Positions 29,484 to 38,953 of a stretch of 64,000 bases of DNA are shown here, piece after piece; within the stretch, counting starts at the first letter, position 1, and each line of letters opens with the position of its first letter. Source of the stretch: an uncultured Tropicimonas sp. (lineage in GTDB: Bacteria > Pseudomonadota > Alphaproteobacteria > Rhodobacterales > Rhodobacteraceae); NCBI GenBank assembly GCA_947495685.1, contig CANLZY010000015.1, forward strand, positions 85,536 through 149,535. Reading direction: 5' to 3'. A program made the position numbers and the translations under genes. A model generated the notes under the pieces. The model had not been told where the DNA came from, did not search any database, and was given only the letters and a program-made list of their open reading frames with translations.

Positions 29484-30458
29484 ATGATCCGTTTCACGGC
29501 AGATGAACTCGACGCCGCCACCACACTGGTGCATCGGCTTGTTCCGCCCACGCCGCAGCATCACTGGCCCCTGTTGTCCGAAGCCACCGGCGCGGAGGTC
29601 TGGGTGAAGCACGAAAACCACGCCCCAACCGGTGCATTCAAGGTGCGCGGCGGGGTGACCTTTGTCGACTGGCTGCGCCGGACAGCGCCGGACAGCCCGG
29701 GAATCTGTACCGCAACCCGCGGCAACCACGGCCAGAGCCAGGCGCGGGCCGCCCGTGCCGCCGGATTGCGGGCGCTGATCTACATGCCAAAGGGCAATTC
29801 GATCGAGAAGAACGCCGCGATGCGGGCGTTTGGCGGTGAACTGGTCGAACATGGAGCCGACTTCGACATGGCCAAGGACGAGGCTCTGCGGGTGGCGGAG
29901 GCCGAGGGGCTGACCTTTGTGCCACCGTTTCATACCGAACTGGTGCGCGGCGTGGCGACCTATGCCTGGGAGATGTTCCGGGCTCATTCCGACCTCGACA
30001 CGGTCTATGTGCCCATCGGCTGCGGATCGGGGATCTGTGGCACCATCCTTGCGCGCGATGCACTCGGGTTGGCGACCAGGGTGGTGGGCGTGGTGTCGAC
30101 CGGGGCGGATTGCGTGCAGCGCTCGGTGGTGGCCGGGCAGTTGGTCGAGACCAACTCGGCGCGCACCTTTGCCGACGGGATCGCCGTGCGCATTCCGGTG
30201 CGCGACGCCTACGAGATCTACGCGGCCGGGGCCGACCGGATCGTTGCCGTCAGCGACGACGACATCGCCGCCGCCATGCGCCTGTACTATACTGCGACGC
30301 ACAACATCGCCGAAGGGGCGGGCGCCGCGGCGCTGGCAGCCCTGATGCAGGAGCGCGAAGCGATGGCGGGCCGCAAGGTCGGGCTGGTCCTGTCGGGCGG
30401 CAATATCGATATTGGCCTGTACGGGCAGGTGCTGGAGGGGGAAACACCGGGAGCCTGA
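29484..30458 (+). CDS. PLP-dependent dehydratase, threonine-dehydratase-like
   Basis: 324-residue fold-type II enzyme. The PLP lysine lies in APTGAFKVRGG, the phosphate-binding glycine loop in VPIGCGSGICGT, and a TRGNHGQSQA segment contacts substrate. Relatives deaminate threonine or serine or act on hydroxy-amino acids such as those from hydroxyectoine; no neighbour decides the substrate. The ATG at 29484 is preferred over 29430. It lacks the C-terminal regulatory domain of biosynthetic IlvA, so it is more likely catabolic. Confidence 0.88.
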   Translation: MIRFTADELDAATTLVHRLVPPTPQHHWPLLSEATGAEVWVKHENHAPTGAFKVRGGVTFVDWLRRTAPDSPGICTATRGNHGQSQARAARAAGLRALIYMPKGNSIEKNAAMRAFGGELVEHGADFDMAKDEALRVAEAEGLTFVPPFHTELVRGVATYAWEMFRAHSDLDTVYVPIGCGSGICGTILARDALGLATRVVGVVSTGADCVQRSVVAGQLVETNSARTFADGIAVRIPVRDAYEIYAAGADRIVAVSDDDIAAAMRLYYTATHNIAEGAGAAALAALMQEREAMAGRKVGLVLSGGNIDIGLYGQVLEGETPGA

Positions 30459-30938
30459 CCTCTGCGGTTGCCTGAAACCACCATTGCGGCCCGTGTTGTT
30501 GCAAAGGCTGGCTGGGGGGGCGCCCGGCTCGACGTTTGTCCCAGAGGGGTGCGTCCTGACGCGGTTCCGGTGATCGCGATTCCGATCTTCGGATTGGGAG
30601 GTGTCAGAAGGGCATTGAATTGACGGCCTTCGGCAAGTGCAAGCAGGACAGACTGCGGTTTGACGGGATTGTGTTGCTCTTCGCGATGGTCGTGATTGCT
30701 GCGAGCCAGTCAGGGCAAGGGGTCGACCCTCGAATGGGATTCCCTTGCGCCAAACGTTTGCCCTTCACGCCACGCCTGTGCGCATCGGCCTTGCCACAAG
30801 GGCGCATTGACATGCCAGGACCACAGGACTACGGCGACGTCGCCGATGTCAGCGGCCGCAGCTAGGCTGAGCGAACCCCACCGAAAACTCCGGTGCGCCA
30901 GCGGCCCGCAACACCCGACGCCACGCCAGAGGATCACC
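30459..30938. other. Gap before selD, no gene supported
   Basis: 480 bases with only short unsupported open frames (for example one at 30620-30865). I looked for a tRNA-Sec gene here and saw no T-arm consensus or TCA anticodon arm. It presumably contains the selD promoter. Confidence 0.45.
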
Positions 30939-32003
30939 ATGACGCTCCAGGACACTGCCCCCGAACCCCGCCTGACCTCGCTGTCCCACGGGGGGGGCTG
31001 CGGTTGCAAGATCGCGCCCGCCGTGCTGTCGGAGATCCTGCGCCAGACCACACCGATGGCGCTGCCCGGAGAGTTGCTGGTGGGCACCGAGAACGCCGAC
31101 GACGCGGCGGTCTACCGGCTTAACGACGATCAGGCGCTGGTCGCTACGACCGACTTCTTCATGCCCATCGTCGATGACCCGTTCGACTTTGGCCGGATCG
31201 CCGCGACCAACGCGATCAGCGATGTCTACGCCATGGGGGCCCGTCCGATCATGGCGCTGGCGCTGGTCGGGATGCCGATCGACGTGCTGTCCAAAGAGAC
31301 CATCGGTCGGATTCTCGAAGGCGGTGCAACGGCGGCACGCGGGGCCGGGATACCGGTCGTCGGCGGGCATTCGATCGATTCCGTGGAGGTGATCTATGGC
31401 CTCGTCGCGCTTGGGCTCGTCCACCCCGACCTGATCAAGAAGAATTCCGGTGCGCGCTCCGGCGACGTTCTGGTGCAGGGCAAGCCGCTTGGGGCGGGGG
31501 TGTTCTCGGCTGCGCTGAAAAAGGACGCGCTGGACAGCGATGGCTACGCGCGCATGATCGCCATGACGACCCAGTTGAACACTCCCGGCCCGGACCTGGC
31601 CGAACTGCCCGGTGTGCACGCGCTGACAGATGTGACGGGTTTCGGGTTGGCGGGGCACATGTTGGAGATGATCCGCGGCGCAGGATGCGATGCGCGGTTG
31701 GATTGGTCCGCCGTGCCGTTCATGGACAATGTCCGCGCCTTGGCCGATCAGGGATTCATCACCGGTGCCTCGGGGCGAAACTGGATGAGCTATGGTGCCG
31801 ATGTGTCTCTTCCGGAAGGGTTTTCCGAGGTCGACCGGGCTCTTTTGTCAGACCCGCAGACCAGCGGCGGCCTGTTGGTGTCCTGCGCACCCTCGGCACT
31901 GGATGACGTCCTGTCGGTGTTTCACCGGCACGGCTTTGACCATGCGACGGTTGTTGGCGAGATTCTGTCGTCCTCTGCCTGCCCCCGGATTACCCTGGCC
32001 TGA
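30939..32003 (+). CDS. selD: Selenide, water dikinase
   Basis: 354-residue selenophosphate synthetase that makes the selenium donor for selenocysteine and 2-selenouridine. The catalytic pair corresponds to Cys21 and Lys24 in GGGCGCKIAP, so the enzyme uses cysteine rather than selenocysteine. Also seen: FFMPIVDDPFDFGRIAATNAISD, GGHSIDS and TDVTGFGLAGH. No selA, selB, tRNA-Sec or selU gene is in the window. The start at 30939 follows an AGGATCACC sequence. It converges on the MmcQ/YjbR gene. Confidence 0.95.
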   Translation: MTLQDTAPEPRLTSLSHGGGCGCKIAPAVLSEILRQTTPMALPGELLVGTENADDAAVYRLNDDQALVATTDFFMPIVDDPFDFGRIAATNAISDVYAMGARPIMALALVGMPIDVLSKETIGRILEGGATAARGAGIPVVGGHSIDSVEVIYGLVALGLVHPDLIKKNSGARSGDVLVQGKPLGAGVFSAALKKDALDSDGYARMIAMTTQLNTPGPDLAELPGVHALTDVTGFGLAGHMLEMIRGAGCDARLDWSAVPFMDNVRALADQGFITGASGRNWMSYGADVSLPEGFSEVDRALLSDPQTSGGLLVSCAPSALDDVLSVFHRHGFDHATVVGEILSSSACPRITLA

Positions 32004-32004
32004 C

Positions 32005-32110
32005 CTGGCCCCCGGCGCGCGCGGACCCGCCGCAGGCGGGCCACCCCCAACCTCAGCCTCGACGCGCGCCTTGCGCGCGGTCCGGGTGTGGGCGGGAGCC
32101 TTGGCTGATA
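32005..32110. repeat. Short inverted repeats after selD
   Basis: Two GC-rich hairpins, CCGCC-GCA-GGCGG and GCGCGC-CTT-GCGCGC, lie between convergent genes. They resemble those at 37443-37579 and may stop transcription from both sides. Confidence 0.4.
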
Positions 32111-32138
32111 GAACAGTGACGCGGATTGACGGGCGCGC

Positions 32139-32480
32139 CTAGCTGCCCAGTGTCCCCTGGACCTTCCGGGGCAGCTTCGCGCGGATCAGACCATAAGACA
32201 CCTCGATCCGGTGCCGAAGTTCATCGTCGCCCAGCGTTCCGAACGGCGCCAGAACCCAGGAACGGTGGAAATACGGCGCCTTTTCAAACGCTCCGGCGTC
32301 CCGCAGCATTTCGGCGGTTTCAACGTCCGGGCATTTCACGGACACGCCCCGGTTTTCCGATCCCAATGCGGCAAAGATCTTTCCACCGACCTTCCAGATG
32401 TCATGCCCCGGCCCAAACGGCGCGCTGACCTCGGCGCCGGGCAAGGTTGCGCAGAACGCGTTGATCTCATCTCTGTCCAT
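32139..32480 (-). CDS. MmcQ/YjbR family protein
   Basis: 113-residue small protein of the MmcQ/YjbR (CyaY-like fold) family, usually described as DNA-binding. Family features include the early FCATLPGAE, WKVGGKIFAALG and a C-terminal HRIEVSYGLIRAKLP. The length is typical. The start at 32480 is the first ATG before the conserved part. The role in the cell is not established. Confidence 0.85.
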   Translation of the reverse strand: MDRDEINAFCATLPGAEVSAPFGPGHDIWKVGGKIFAALGSENRGVSVKCPDVETAEMLRDAGAFEKAPYFHRSWVLAPFGTLGDDELRHRIEVSYGLIRAKLPRKVQGTLGS

Positions 32481-32696
32481 CCGATCAGCTTGCCCGCGCG
32501 ACGGCATCGCGGCAAGCATTTTCGAAATGGCTTGGCGGCGGCGACCGGGCGCGCTAAGACACCTTCATGACCCGTTGCAGCATCATCATTTGCATCTGCA
32601 TTACCGACTGACATCGTCAGGCGGGCCGGTTCCTTCATTCCCTTTCAAGACCGAAGTTGCTAGACCCGCCGCGCTAGGCACGCGAGAGGATTTGGC

Positions 32697-34100
32697 ATGG
32701 CCGAGATCAGGCTCTGGAACACGAAGACCAAGCAGAAGGACCTGCTGGTTCCAATCGACCCGGACAACGTGCGGATGTATGTCTGCGGCCCCACGGTCTA
32801 TGACCGCGCCCACATGGGAAATGCCCGCCCGGTGATCGTGTTCGACGTGCTGTTCCGGCTGCTGCGCCATGTCTATGGCGCCGATCACGTCACCTATGTG
32901 CGCAACTTCACCGACGTCGATGACAAGATCAACGCGCGCAGCCAGCTGAGCGGCCGCCCGATCGCGGATATCACCGAGGAAACGATCCGCTGGTATCACG
33001 AGGACATGGCCGCACTTGGGGTGATGGTGCCCACCCACGAACCGCGCGCCACGGCCTATATCGACGAGATGATCGTGATGATCAAAGGCCTGATCGCCGA
33101 CGGCTTTGCCTACGAGGCAGAGGGCCACGTGCTGTTCGCGGTCGAGAAATATGCCGACTACGGCGCGCTGTCGGGCCGCTCCATCGACGACATGATCGCC
33201 GGATCCCGGGTCGAGGTCGCCCCGTACAAGCGCAACCCGATGGATTTCGTGCTGTGGAAACCGTCCACCGATGACCTGCCGGGCTGGGATAGCCCCTGGG
33301 GCCGGGGGCGTCCGGGCTGGCATATCGAATGCTCGGCCATGAGCCTGGCGCTGCTGGGCGACAGCTTTGATATCCATGGCGGCGGCAACGACCTGATGTT
33401 CCCGCACCACGAGAACGAGATCGCACAGAGCAAATGCGCCCACCCCGGCAGCGATTTCGCCCGGATCTGGATGCACAACGAGATGCTGCAGGTCGAGGGC
33501 AAGAAGATGTCCAAGTCGCTGGGCAACTTCTTCACCGTGCATGACGTTCTGGAGCAGGGCATTCCGGGCGAGGTGATCCGCTTTGTGTACCTGTCGACGC
33601 ACTATCGCAAGCCGATGGATTGGACCGCCGAAAAGGCGCAACAGGCCCGCAAGACACTTCAGAAATGGCGGGCACAAACCAGGGATGTCTTGCCGGGTGA
33701 CGTGCATCCAGAGGTTCTCTCCTGCCTTTCCAATGACCTGAATACCGCGGGAGCAGTCAACGAGCTGCACGTTCTGTCGGCGGCCTCAGATGTTACCACG
33801 TTGCTCGCTTCTGCGCGTCTGCTGGGCTTGCTGACGGAGGAGATGGGGGGCTGGGAAGAAACAGAACAGCTCGATGGTCCCGACCTTTCGAAGCTGCAGC
33901 AAGTCAGAAGATACCTCGGAAATGCCCGACAAAGGGCCATGGAGACCAAGGACTTTTCCGAGGTTGATCGCTTGAAATCTGAGCTGTCGCAAGCCGGCAT
34001 AGAGGTTCGGATGTCGAAGACCGGCGTGGAACTGCTGCCGACGGATTCATTCGATAGCGCCCGACTGTGGTCCATCGAGCGAAACCGAGAAGCAGAATGA
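32697..34100 (+). CDS. cysS: Cysteinyl-tRNA synthetase
   Basis: 467-residue class I synthetase charging tRNA-Cys. The zinc-binding Cys in [17 protein letters not shown] overlaps the HIGH box (HMGN). Other ligands are in HIECSAM and [14 protein letters not shown], and the KMSKS loop reads [10 protein letters not shown]. The catalytic part is high in GC, like its neighbours. From about 33690 on, the bases and codons change (more A/T-ending codons), and the C-terminal domain reads unlike the usual rhodobacterial end. The protein looks complete and functional. Confidence 0.95.
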   Translation: MAEIRLWNTKTKQKDLLVPIDPDNVRMYVCGPTVYDRAHMGNARPVIVFDVLFRLLRHVYGADHVTYVRNFTDVDDKINARSQLSGRPIADITEETIRWYHEDMAALGVMVPTHEPRATAYIDEMIVMIKGLIADGFAYEAEGHVLFAVEKYADYGALSGRSIDDMIAGSRVEVAPYKRNPMDFVLWKPSTDDLPGWDSPWGRGRPGWHIECSAMSLALLGDSFDIHGGGNDLMFPHHENEIAQSKCAHPGSDFARIWMHNEMLQVEGKKMSKSLGNFFTVHDVLEQGIPGEVIRFVYLSTHYRKPMDWTAEKAQQARKTLQKWRAQTRDVLPGDVHPEVLSCLSNDLNTAGAVNELHVLSAASDVTTLLASARLLGLLTEEMGGWEETEQLDGPDLSKLQQVRRYLGNARQRAMETKDFSEVDRLKSELSQAGIEVRMSKTGVELLPTDSFDSARLWSIERNREAE

Positions 34101-34242
34101 GATTCCAGTGCTTACAATCCGAGGCGCCTCGACAGGTCGTCGCTGACACCGGTAGGACCAGCCCCGCCCTCCGGTGTCGGGCGCAGACCTTCGTCTGGAG
34201 CGGCATTTCAGGTAGCAAGTCCCACGAAGAAGAGGCCACGCA

Positions 34243-35874
34243 ATGAACAAGGAACGGTTATACCTGTTCGACACCACCCTGCGCGACGGACAGCAGACGC
34301 AGGGGGTGCAGTTCAACCTCGAGGACAAGCACGAGATTGCCCGGATGCTGGACGACCTCGGTATCGACTATATCGAGGGCGGCTGGCCCGGCGCGAACCC
34401 CACCGACAGCGACTTCTTCGAGGCGGCGCCGGCGTTCCGCAACGCGACCTTCCTGGCCTTTGGCATGACCAAGCGGGTCGGGCGCTCTGCTGCCAATGAC
34501 GAGGTGCTGGCCGGCGTGATGAACGCCAACACGCCCGCCGTGTGCCTGGTGGGCAAGAGCCACGACTTTCACGTCACGACCGCGCTTGGCGTGACGCTGG
34601 AGGAGAACGTGGCGGCGATCGCCGACTCGATCTCGCATGTGGTCGGCGAGGGCCGCGAGGCGATGTACGACGCCGAGCATTTCTTTGACGGCTACAAGGC
34701 CAACCCGGACTACGCATTGGCTTGCCTGCATGCCGCGCTGGAGGCCGGGGCGCGGTGGATCGTGCTCTGCGATACCAATGGCGGCACATTGCCGGCCGAG
34801 GTGTCCCGGATTACCCGGGCGGTGATCGACAGCGGTGTGCCGGGCGACCGGTTGGGCATCCACACGCACAACGATACCGAAAACGCCGTGGCCAACACGC
34901 TGGCGGCGGTGGACGCCGGGGCGCGGCAGATCCAGGGCACGCTCAACGGGCTGGGCGAGCGGTGCGGCAATGCCAACCTGATCTCGTTGATCCCGACGCT
35001 GCTGCTGAAGGAACCCTATGCCAGCCTCTACGACACAGGGGTCAGCCCCGAAGGGTTGCACAGCCTGACGCGGATCAGCCGGATGATGGATGACATCCTC
35101 AACCGGGTGCCGCTGCGCTCGGCGGCCTACGTGGGGGCGTCGGCCTTTGCCCACAAAGCCGGGTTGCATGCCAGTGCGATGCTGAAGGACCCGTCGACCT
35201 ACGAGCACATCGAGCCGGATCTGGTGGGCAATGAACGCATCATCCCGATGTCGAACCAGGCCGGCCAATCGAACCTGCGCAAACGTCTGGCCGATGCCGG
35301 GATCACGGTGAGCCCGGGCGACCCGGCGCTGGCGCAGATCCTGGACCTGGTAAAGGCCCGCGAGGCAGCGGGGTATTCCTATGACACCGCGCAGGCGAGC
35401 TTCGAATTGTTGGCCCGGCGGGAGTTGGGACAACTGCCGTCGTTCTTCAAGATCGACCGTTACCGGGTGACGGTGGAGCGGCGCAAGAACCGGCTGGGCG
35501 AGACAATCACCCTGTCCGAAGCGGTGGTCGTGTTGTTCATCGATGGCATCAAGGTGCTGTCGGTGTCGGAATCGATGGATGCAACCGGCTCGGACCGCGG
35601 CCCGGTCAACGCCCTCAGCCGGGCGCTGGCCAAGGATCTGGGGCCACTGCAGCCCTATATCGCCGATGTGAAGCTGGTCGATTTCAAGGTACGGATCACC
35701 AATGGTGGCACCGAGGCGGTGACTCGTGTCATTATCGACAGCGAAGATGCCGACGGGCGCCGCTGGAGCACCGTCGGTGTGTCGCCCAACATCGTGGATG
35801 CATCCTTCGAGGCATTGCTGGAAGCGATACAGTGGAAGCTGATGCGGGATGGGGCGCCGGCAAAGGGAGTGTGA
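34243..35874 (+). CDS. cimA: Citramalate synthase
   Basis: 543-residue DRE-TIM metallolyase that joins acetyl-CoA and pyruvate into (R)-citramalate, a threonine-independent route into isoleucine. FDTTLRDGQQTQG supplies metal and substrate residues, and HTHNDTENAVANT is the second signature. The long C-terminal domain (about 400-543) is the LeuA allosteric dimer domain, normally inhibited by isoleucine. The length fits the CimA group better than isopropylmalate synthase. It ends 4 bases before the methyltransferase start. Confidence 0.92.
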   Translation: MNKERLYLFDTTLRDGQQTQGVQFNLEDKHEIARMLDDLGIDYIEGGWPGANPTDSDFFEAAPAFRNATFLAFGMTKRVGRSAANDEVLAGVMNANTPAVCLVGKSHDFHVTTALGVTLEENVAAIADSISHVVGEGREAMYDAEHFFDGYKANPDYALACLHAALEAGARWIVLCDTNGGTLPAEVSRITRAVIDSGVPGDRLGIHTHNDTENAVANTLAAVDAGARQIQGTLNGLGERCGNANLISLIPTLLLKEPYASLYDTGVSPEGLHSLTRISRMMDDILNRVPLRSAAYVGASAFAHKAGLHASAMLKDPSTYEHIEPDLVGNERIIPMSNQAGQSNLRKRLADAGITVSPGDPALAQILDLVKAREAAGYSYDTAQASFELLARRELGQLPSFFKIDRYRVTVERRKNRLGETITLSEAVVVLFIDGIKVLSVSESMDATGSDRGPVNALSRALAKDLGPLQPYIADVKLVDFKVRITNGGTEAVTRVIIDSEDADGRRWSTVGVSPNIVDASFEALLEAIQWKLMRDGAPAKGV

Positions 35875-35878
35875 GCCG

Positions 35879-36598
35879 ATGGACAGCGAGGCCTTCTTCA
35901 CCCTGCACAAGGACTTGCCGCGCGAAGGTCCAGGCGAGGCGGCCGACGTGGCCTGGGCGATCCGGGTCGCCGGGACCCACGGCGAGGCGCGGGTCTGTGA
36001 TGTCGCCTGCGGGCCGGGGGCCGATACCGAGACGCTGGCAGAGATCTTGCCGGACGCCTGGATTGACGCGATCGACCGGCAACCGGGGTTTGTGAGGGCA
36101 ACGGCTGACCGTTGCGCCCGGTTCGGGCCGAGGGTCAAGGCCTGGGACGGCGATATGCAGGAGCTGGCCGGTCCCTACGACCTTATCTGGTGCGCTGGCG
36201 CGGTCTATTTCCTTGGTGTGACAGAGGCGTTGCAGTGTTGGCGCCCGGCCTTGACGCGGACCGGGTGCGTGGCCTTTTCCGAGCCGGTGCTGATCGGGCG
36301 GGATCAACCGCGCGAGGTCGTGGAGTTCTGGGAGGAATACCCGGCGATCACCGACGAGGCCGGAATCCTGGCGCGGGTCACGGCGGCCGGCTATCGGTGC
36401 CTCGGCACACGGCTTGTGCTTGGGGCCCCGTGGGCCGCCTACTATGGCCCCCAGAAAGAGCGTATCGAGACGCTGCGACAAGGCAATGTCACCGACAGCC
36501 TGGGCGAGGTGCTGGACGCCGCCGAGGCCGAGATTGCCGGTTGGGAAGCTGTGCCGGAGCGAATTGCCTATCTGTTGCTGGTGGTGGCCCCGGAATGA
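35879..36598 (+). CDS. Class I SAM-dependent methyltransferase
   Basis: 239-residue Rossmann-fold methyltransferase. Motif I is VCDVACGPGAD (about residues 41-51), an acidic residue ends strand 2 (IDAIDRQPG), and DLIWCAGAVYFLG is the motif IV region. The substrate is not evident. It overlaps the next gene by 4 bases (ATGA), so the two are translationally coupled. That pairing with a phytoene-synthase-like protein is the best clue to its role. It follows cimA closely and may share its transcript. Confidence 0.85.
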   Translation: MDSEAFFTLHKDLPREGPGEAADVAWAIRVAGTHGEARVCDVACGPGADTETLAEILPDAWIDAIDRQPGFVRATADRCARFGPRVKAWDGDMQELAGPYDLIWCAGAVYFLGVTEALQCWRPALTRTGCVAFSEPVLIGRDQPREVVEFWEEYPAITDEAGILARVTAAGYRCLGTRLVLGAPWAAYYGPQKERIETLRQGNVTDSLGEVLDAAEAEIAGWEAVPERIAYLLLVVAPE

Positions 36599-37365
36599 GC
36601 ATCGCAGCCTGCGCCGCCCTTGTCGAACGGGCGGATCCTGACCGGTTTCTGGCCGCAATGGCCGCGCCTGTGGCCGCACGTGCCGTGCTGTTTCCGATCT
36701 ATGCATTCAACGTGGAGGTCACGCGCGCGCCATGGGCCAGCAAGGAAGCGATAATTTGCGAGATGCGCCTGCAATGGTGGCGCGATGCACTGACCGGGAT
36801 AGGCGTGGGCGACACCCCACGGGCGCACGAGGTTGTCACACCGCTGGCAGCGGCGATCGGTGGCAAGGCTGAGGTTATTGCGCCGTTGGATGCCTTGGTC
36901 GCGGCCAGAAGTCATGACATCTACTTGGACGGGTTCGAGACGGAAGCGGACTTCCGCACCTATTTGCAGGACACGGCAGGCGGATTGATGTGGGCGGCGG
37001 CCTGCGCCCTGGGCAGTTATGCCGGAGCCGAAGAGGCGGTCCGCCAGGTTGGCTGGGCCAGCGGTCTGGCAACCTATTTCCGGGCGATCCCGGATCTGGA
37101 AGCACGCGGCAGGCGCCCGCTGGCCGATGGGCGCCCCGAGGCAATTGTGCGGCTGGCGCAACAGGGGCTCGACGGCCTCGACAGGGCGCGGCGGACGGGT
37201 CTTCCGCCGGAAGCAAGACCCGCGGCCCGGGCCGGTTGGCGCGCGCAAGGCATCCTCACGCGGGCGTTGAAGGAGCCGAGACGGGTTGCCGATGGGTCGT
37301 TGGAAGACAGCGAATTCGCCCGCCGGGCCTCACTTCTGAGCCGGTCTGCCTTCGGGCGCTGGTAG
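36595..37365 (+). CDS. Squalene/phytoene synthase-family protein, NDUFAF6-like
   Basis: 256-residue all-alpha protein of the squalene/phytoene synthase fold. It has the CEMRLQWWRDAL segment typical of the family, but I do not see the paired Asp-rich DxxxD motifs needed for prenyl-diphosphate ionisation. It therefore resembles the NDUFAF6 group, whose mitochondrial members assist complex I assembly (family knowledge). Start ATG overlaps the methyltransferase stop. A carotenoid role is unlikely because no crt genes are near. Confidence 0.75.
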   Translation: MSIAACAALVERADPDRFLAAMAAPVAARAVLFPIYAFNVEVTRAPWASKEAIICEMRLQWWRDALTGIGVGDTPRAHEVVTPLAAAIGGKAEVIAPLDALVAARSHDIYLDGFETEADFRTYLQDTAGGLMWAAACALGSYAGAEEAVRQVGWASGLATYFRAIPDLEARGRRPLADGRPEAIVRLAQQGLDGLDRARRTGLPPEARPAARAGWRAQGILTRALKEPRRVADGSLEDSEFARRASLLSRSAFGRW

Positions 37366-37442
37366 GAAGCGTCGGGCGCAGCACCGGGAGCGATGCCGGT
37401 GGGAATGGCGCCGATCCAAGGTGAAAGTGTGCGTCGGATCCG

Positions 37443-37579
37443 CCGCGTGCGTAGCACGCGGCTTGGCCCAACCGAAGCGACCACATCGCAGATGTGGGTC
37501 ACGTGGGCGGGAGCGCTCCCGCCGAGTCGCGATGCTGTCGCATCCCGCCCCGTTTGGGCCGCGCGCGCCTTCGGCGCGC
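37443..37579. repeat. Row of five short hairpins between convergent genes
   Basis: Within 140 bases there are five inverted repeats: 37443-37461 (8-bp stem, loop GTA), 37481-37497 (7 bp, loop GCA), 37506-37523 (18-base perfect palindrome), 37531-37544 (5 bp) and 37563-37579 (7 bp, TTC loop, UUCG-like). They lie between the phytoene-synthase-like gene and the MFS gene, which converge, so they could end both transcripts. Their number is unusual. Confidence 0.6.
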
Positions 37580-37593
37580 AGTCCGTTGCGCAC

Positions 37594-38817
37594 TCAATCC
37601 TCGGGGCGCAGGGTCAGCCAGATCAGTGCCCCACCCGCCAGCGCAAGGAACGGGGCCATCGCGAGGTTGACCGAAACCCATCCCTCCGCCGCATTGCCGC
37701 CCGAACAGTTCATCAATCCGCCTGACACCAACGACGCCAGCGCCACGCAGCCGAACACCATGGTGTCGTTCATCCCCTGGACCCTGCCGCGTTCCTCGGG
37801 CGAATGTGCCTGCGACAGCATTGTCGTCGCGCCGATGAAACCGAAGTTCCAGCCGATCCCCAACAGGATCAGCGCGACAAAGAAGTTCTCCAACTCCACG
37901 CCGTTCAGGGCAACGGCACCCGCGCCTGCCAGGATGACCAGCCCGGTCGAAACGATTGTGCGGACCCCGAACCGGGCAATCAGGTGCCCGGTGAAGAAGG
38001 ACGGGGCGAACATGGCCAGCACATGCGCGGTGACGACGAACCCGGCGGTTTCGGTGTCGAACCCGCAGCCGACCACCGCCAGTGGGGTCGAGGTCATCAC
38101 CAGGTTCATCAACGCGTAGGAAACCATGGCGCAGATGATCGCGACCAGGATCTTCGGGTCCTGCAACATTTGCCAACGGCTGCGCCCCTGGGGGGAGCCC
38201 CGCACCGGCGCGGGCGGCCTGGGAATGTCCAGCAGGAAGAACAGCAGCATGCCGACCAGGTTCACGCCGATCACGCCAAGGTAGGTGCCAAGGAACGGGA
38301 CCACGAAGGCATCGGCCAGCGACGTTCCCAGTGTCGGCCCGATGAAGGCCGACAACAATCCGCCCGCCATCACATAGGAAATTGCCTTGGGTCGAAATTC
38401 TTCCGATGCCGTGTCGGCGGCCGCAAACCGATAGAACCCCTGGGCCGACATGTAGATGCCGGTCAGGTAGGATCCGACGAGGAACACCAAAAAGGAATCG
38501 ATCCAGAGCCCGTAGGCCGACGTGGCAGCGCCGGCGATGCCCCCGGTCGCGCCGATGAAAAATCCGGCGCGCCGCCCGAGCATCTGCATTGCCGAGGATA
38601 ACCAGGGCGCCGTGGTCATCGAGCCGATCACGATCAGCGATATCGGCAGGGTCGCAAGGCAGGCGTTCGGTGCCAACATGCCGCCAGCCAGGCCGCCAAT
38701 GGTAAAGATCATCGACATCTGGGCGCCGAGGATGGCCTGGGCGGCGACCAGGACCATGACGTTCCGGCGTGCGCGGGAATCGTCGTGCGGTTCGCTGTGG
38801 GCTGGGGTATTTGTCAT
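37594..38817 (-). CDS. MFS transporter
   Basis: 407-residue major facilitator with about 12 membrane segments. The loop after helix 2 has GRRAGFF and the central loop is short and basic (RGSPQGRSRW). It is probably a drug/metabolite efflux or small-solute carrier; the substrate is unknown. The ATG at 38817 begins MTNTPAHSEPHDDSRARRN. It diverges from the AlkA-like gene with a 136-base gap. Confidence 0.9.
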   Translation of the reverse strand: MTNTPAHSEPHDDSRARRNVMVLVAAQAILGAQMSMIFTIGGLAGGMLAPNACLATLPISLIVIGSMTTAPWLSSAMQMLGRRAGFFIGATGGIAGAATSAYGLWIDSFLVFLVGSYLTGIYMSAQGFYRFAAADTASEEFRPKAISYVMAGGLLSAFIGPTLGTSLADAFVVPFLGTYLGVIGVNLVGMLLFFLLDIPRPPAPVRGSPQGRSRWQMLQDPKILVAIICAMVSYALMNLVMTSTPLAVVGCGFDTETAGFVVTAHVLAMFAPSFFTGHLIARFGVRTIVSTGLVILAGAGAVALNGVELENFFVALILLGIGWNFGFIGATTMLSQAHSPEERGRVQGMNDTMVFGCVALASLVSGGLMNCSGGNAAEGWVSVNLAMAPFLALAGGALIWLTLRPED

Positions 38818-38953
38818 GGATCCCGAATATCCCGCCGTTTCAGGCGGGGGCAAGGGGCACGACGCGCCGACAGCATCTTTCGCGGGTACCGCAGTCGCGC
38901 GGCGGCCCGCGCCATGATCACGGCCGGCATCGTGCAGGAGGAGGAGAGCAGCC

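Noticed and set aside
30459..30938. Possible tRNA-Sec gene upstream of selD
   Set aside because: No acceptor stem, T-arm consensus or TCA anticodon arm could be found.
36595..37365. Carotenoid phytoene synthase
   Set aside because: The Asp-rich catalytic motifs were not seen and no crt genes are near.
37443..37579. CRISPR array
   Set aside because: The repeated hairpins differ in sequence and have no regular spacers or cas genes.
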